Notes under the pieces: generated by a model
The model's database searches: none
Seen by the model: only the letters and a program-made list of their open reading frames with translations
What the model was told of the DNA's origin: nothing
Source: Lineus longissimus
Taxonomy: Eukaryota > Nemertea > Pilidiophora > Heteronemertea > Lineidae
NCBI RefSeq assembly: GCF_910592395.1
Contig: NC_088308.1
Location: 28,907,501-28,971,500 of the forward strand
Direction: 5' to 3'
DNA: 64,000 nucleotides
Shown: positions 63,178-64,000 of the stretch, one piece after another
Layout of the letters: every line of letters begins with the position of its first letter
Numbering within the stretch: position 1 is the stretch's first letter
Position numbers and translations under genes: made by a program

Positions 63178-64000
63178 GTATGTTTGTGTATCATATTGAC
63201 TTTCTCAGCCCAGTAAATGCTCTATATATGGCTCTTGTCAACATGTTGATTGTCCTCTGGCCAAACAAGTTATGGACAAGGTCGTATTTAATAAGAGAGT
63301 ACCACCTAAGACTTAGGTCAGCCCCTCTAGGCATTCAATGTAAGGTGTCTGTGAATGGCCAATCAGGTCTCTGGTATCATAATCAAAGACAAGTGGAAGG
63401 AATTATTTGACCACGTAAACATATCGGTATCATTGAACCCTAGATTTTCAGGTTATGAACCACCTGAACAATCCCATCCAGTCACTGATGGTGCATTGGA
63501 TCTCCATGGATTACTCCAGCCTTGTGTCTATTCCCTGGAGACAGCGCATGTCCTAACGAGACCGGCTGTAATTACCGAGTCGTCGAGCTTCGATGCCCAT
63601 TCCTGGGCACTTCCTCCCTGATGATGAACAAAGCATGTTCTTGTTACTGATGCAAATTATCCGTTAAATTCCGCCATAATGAGTGAGGTGAATTCTGCCA
63701 TGATTTTGGTGTTAGGCCGTGTGTTCATTAACAAATCAGAATCCTGATACGGTTGTGGTATGATTATGATGCTTGGTGTAACGTGGAGGTGTGCCTTATC
63801 GGTTCAGGTGGCTACTCCCCACGTTGTCATAGAAATGCTTCCTGCTGTGAACTTGGAATGAGAATATCTGATGAGACAAAATGTCAAGTTTAGCCGACAT
63901 AAAAAGATATCTTGGACAGAGTCTGAGAGTGAGATGGTTGTTTTGGACAACAGATTATGAGGGTTGCCCCCTTTACCCTTGCAGTGATCCACATGTTAGG

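Noticed and set aside
63355-63621. Frame beginning with a segment like IIIKDKWKELFDHVN
   Set aside because: The start looks protein-like, but the rest does not; the acceptor (ccaatcag) is weak and no donor fits, so it was not called as an exon.

Overview
This is genomic DNA from an animal, most likely a marine invertebrate (lophotrochozoan or invertebrate deuterostome; I cannot place it further). Coding sequence comes in short exons with GT..AG introns, the introns and flanks are crowded with minisatellites and fold-back elements, and there is no operon-like packing. Two genes could be assembled exon by exon with consistent splice phase. A third is only partly visible.

Region 1 (about 1-28.4 kb, + strand): a single-pass receptor guanylate cyclase (natriuretic-peptide-receptor / Gyc76C type). 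I placed 22 exons from 36 to the stop at 25659. Their joined length is 3594 nt, 1197 residues without the missing 5' end. Order: ligand-binding ectodomain (exons 1-8), transmembrane helix (exon 9), juxtamembrane and kinase-homology domain (10-16), dimerisation helix (17), class III cyclase (18-21) and a Ser-rich tail (22). All cyclase metal, guanine-selecting and catalytic residues are present. Exon 5 exists as two tandem homologous copies that look mutually exclusive. A stop plus AATAAA just past exon 8 could give a soluble ectodomain.

Region 2 (about 28.4-29.5 kb): between the converging 3' ends there are coding-like but broken or unassigned segments on both strands.

Region 3 (about 29.7-51.4 kb, - strand): a SMURF-type C2-WW-HECT E3 ubiquitin ligase in 18 coding exons from the ATG at 50967 to the stop at 32173. 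Joined length is 2433 nt, 810 residues. SMURF acts in TGF-beta/BMP and planar-polarity signalling by ubiquitinating Smads and receptors. Its introns hold four long minisatellites and an 879-bp fold-back PIF/Harbinger element. A possible alternative first exon lies in intron 2.

Region 4 (about 51-53.1 kb): a head-to-head intergenic region with a perfect CRE palindrome on the SMURF side, a 12-copy 68-bp array, and a CpG-rich stretch at the start of the next gene.

Region 5 (53.1-64 kb, + strand): a sparse 5' gene region. A short first coding exon and several tiny phase-0 candidate exons suggest a gene running off the right edge. I do not recognise the product. It also holds two more minisatellites, two fold-back elements and a dispersed tRNA-like repeat.
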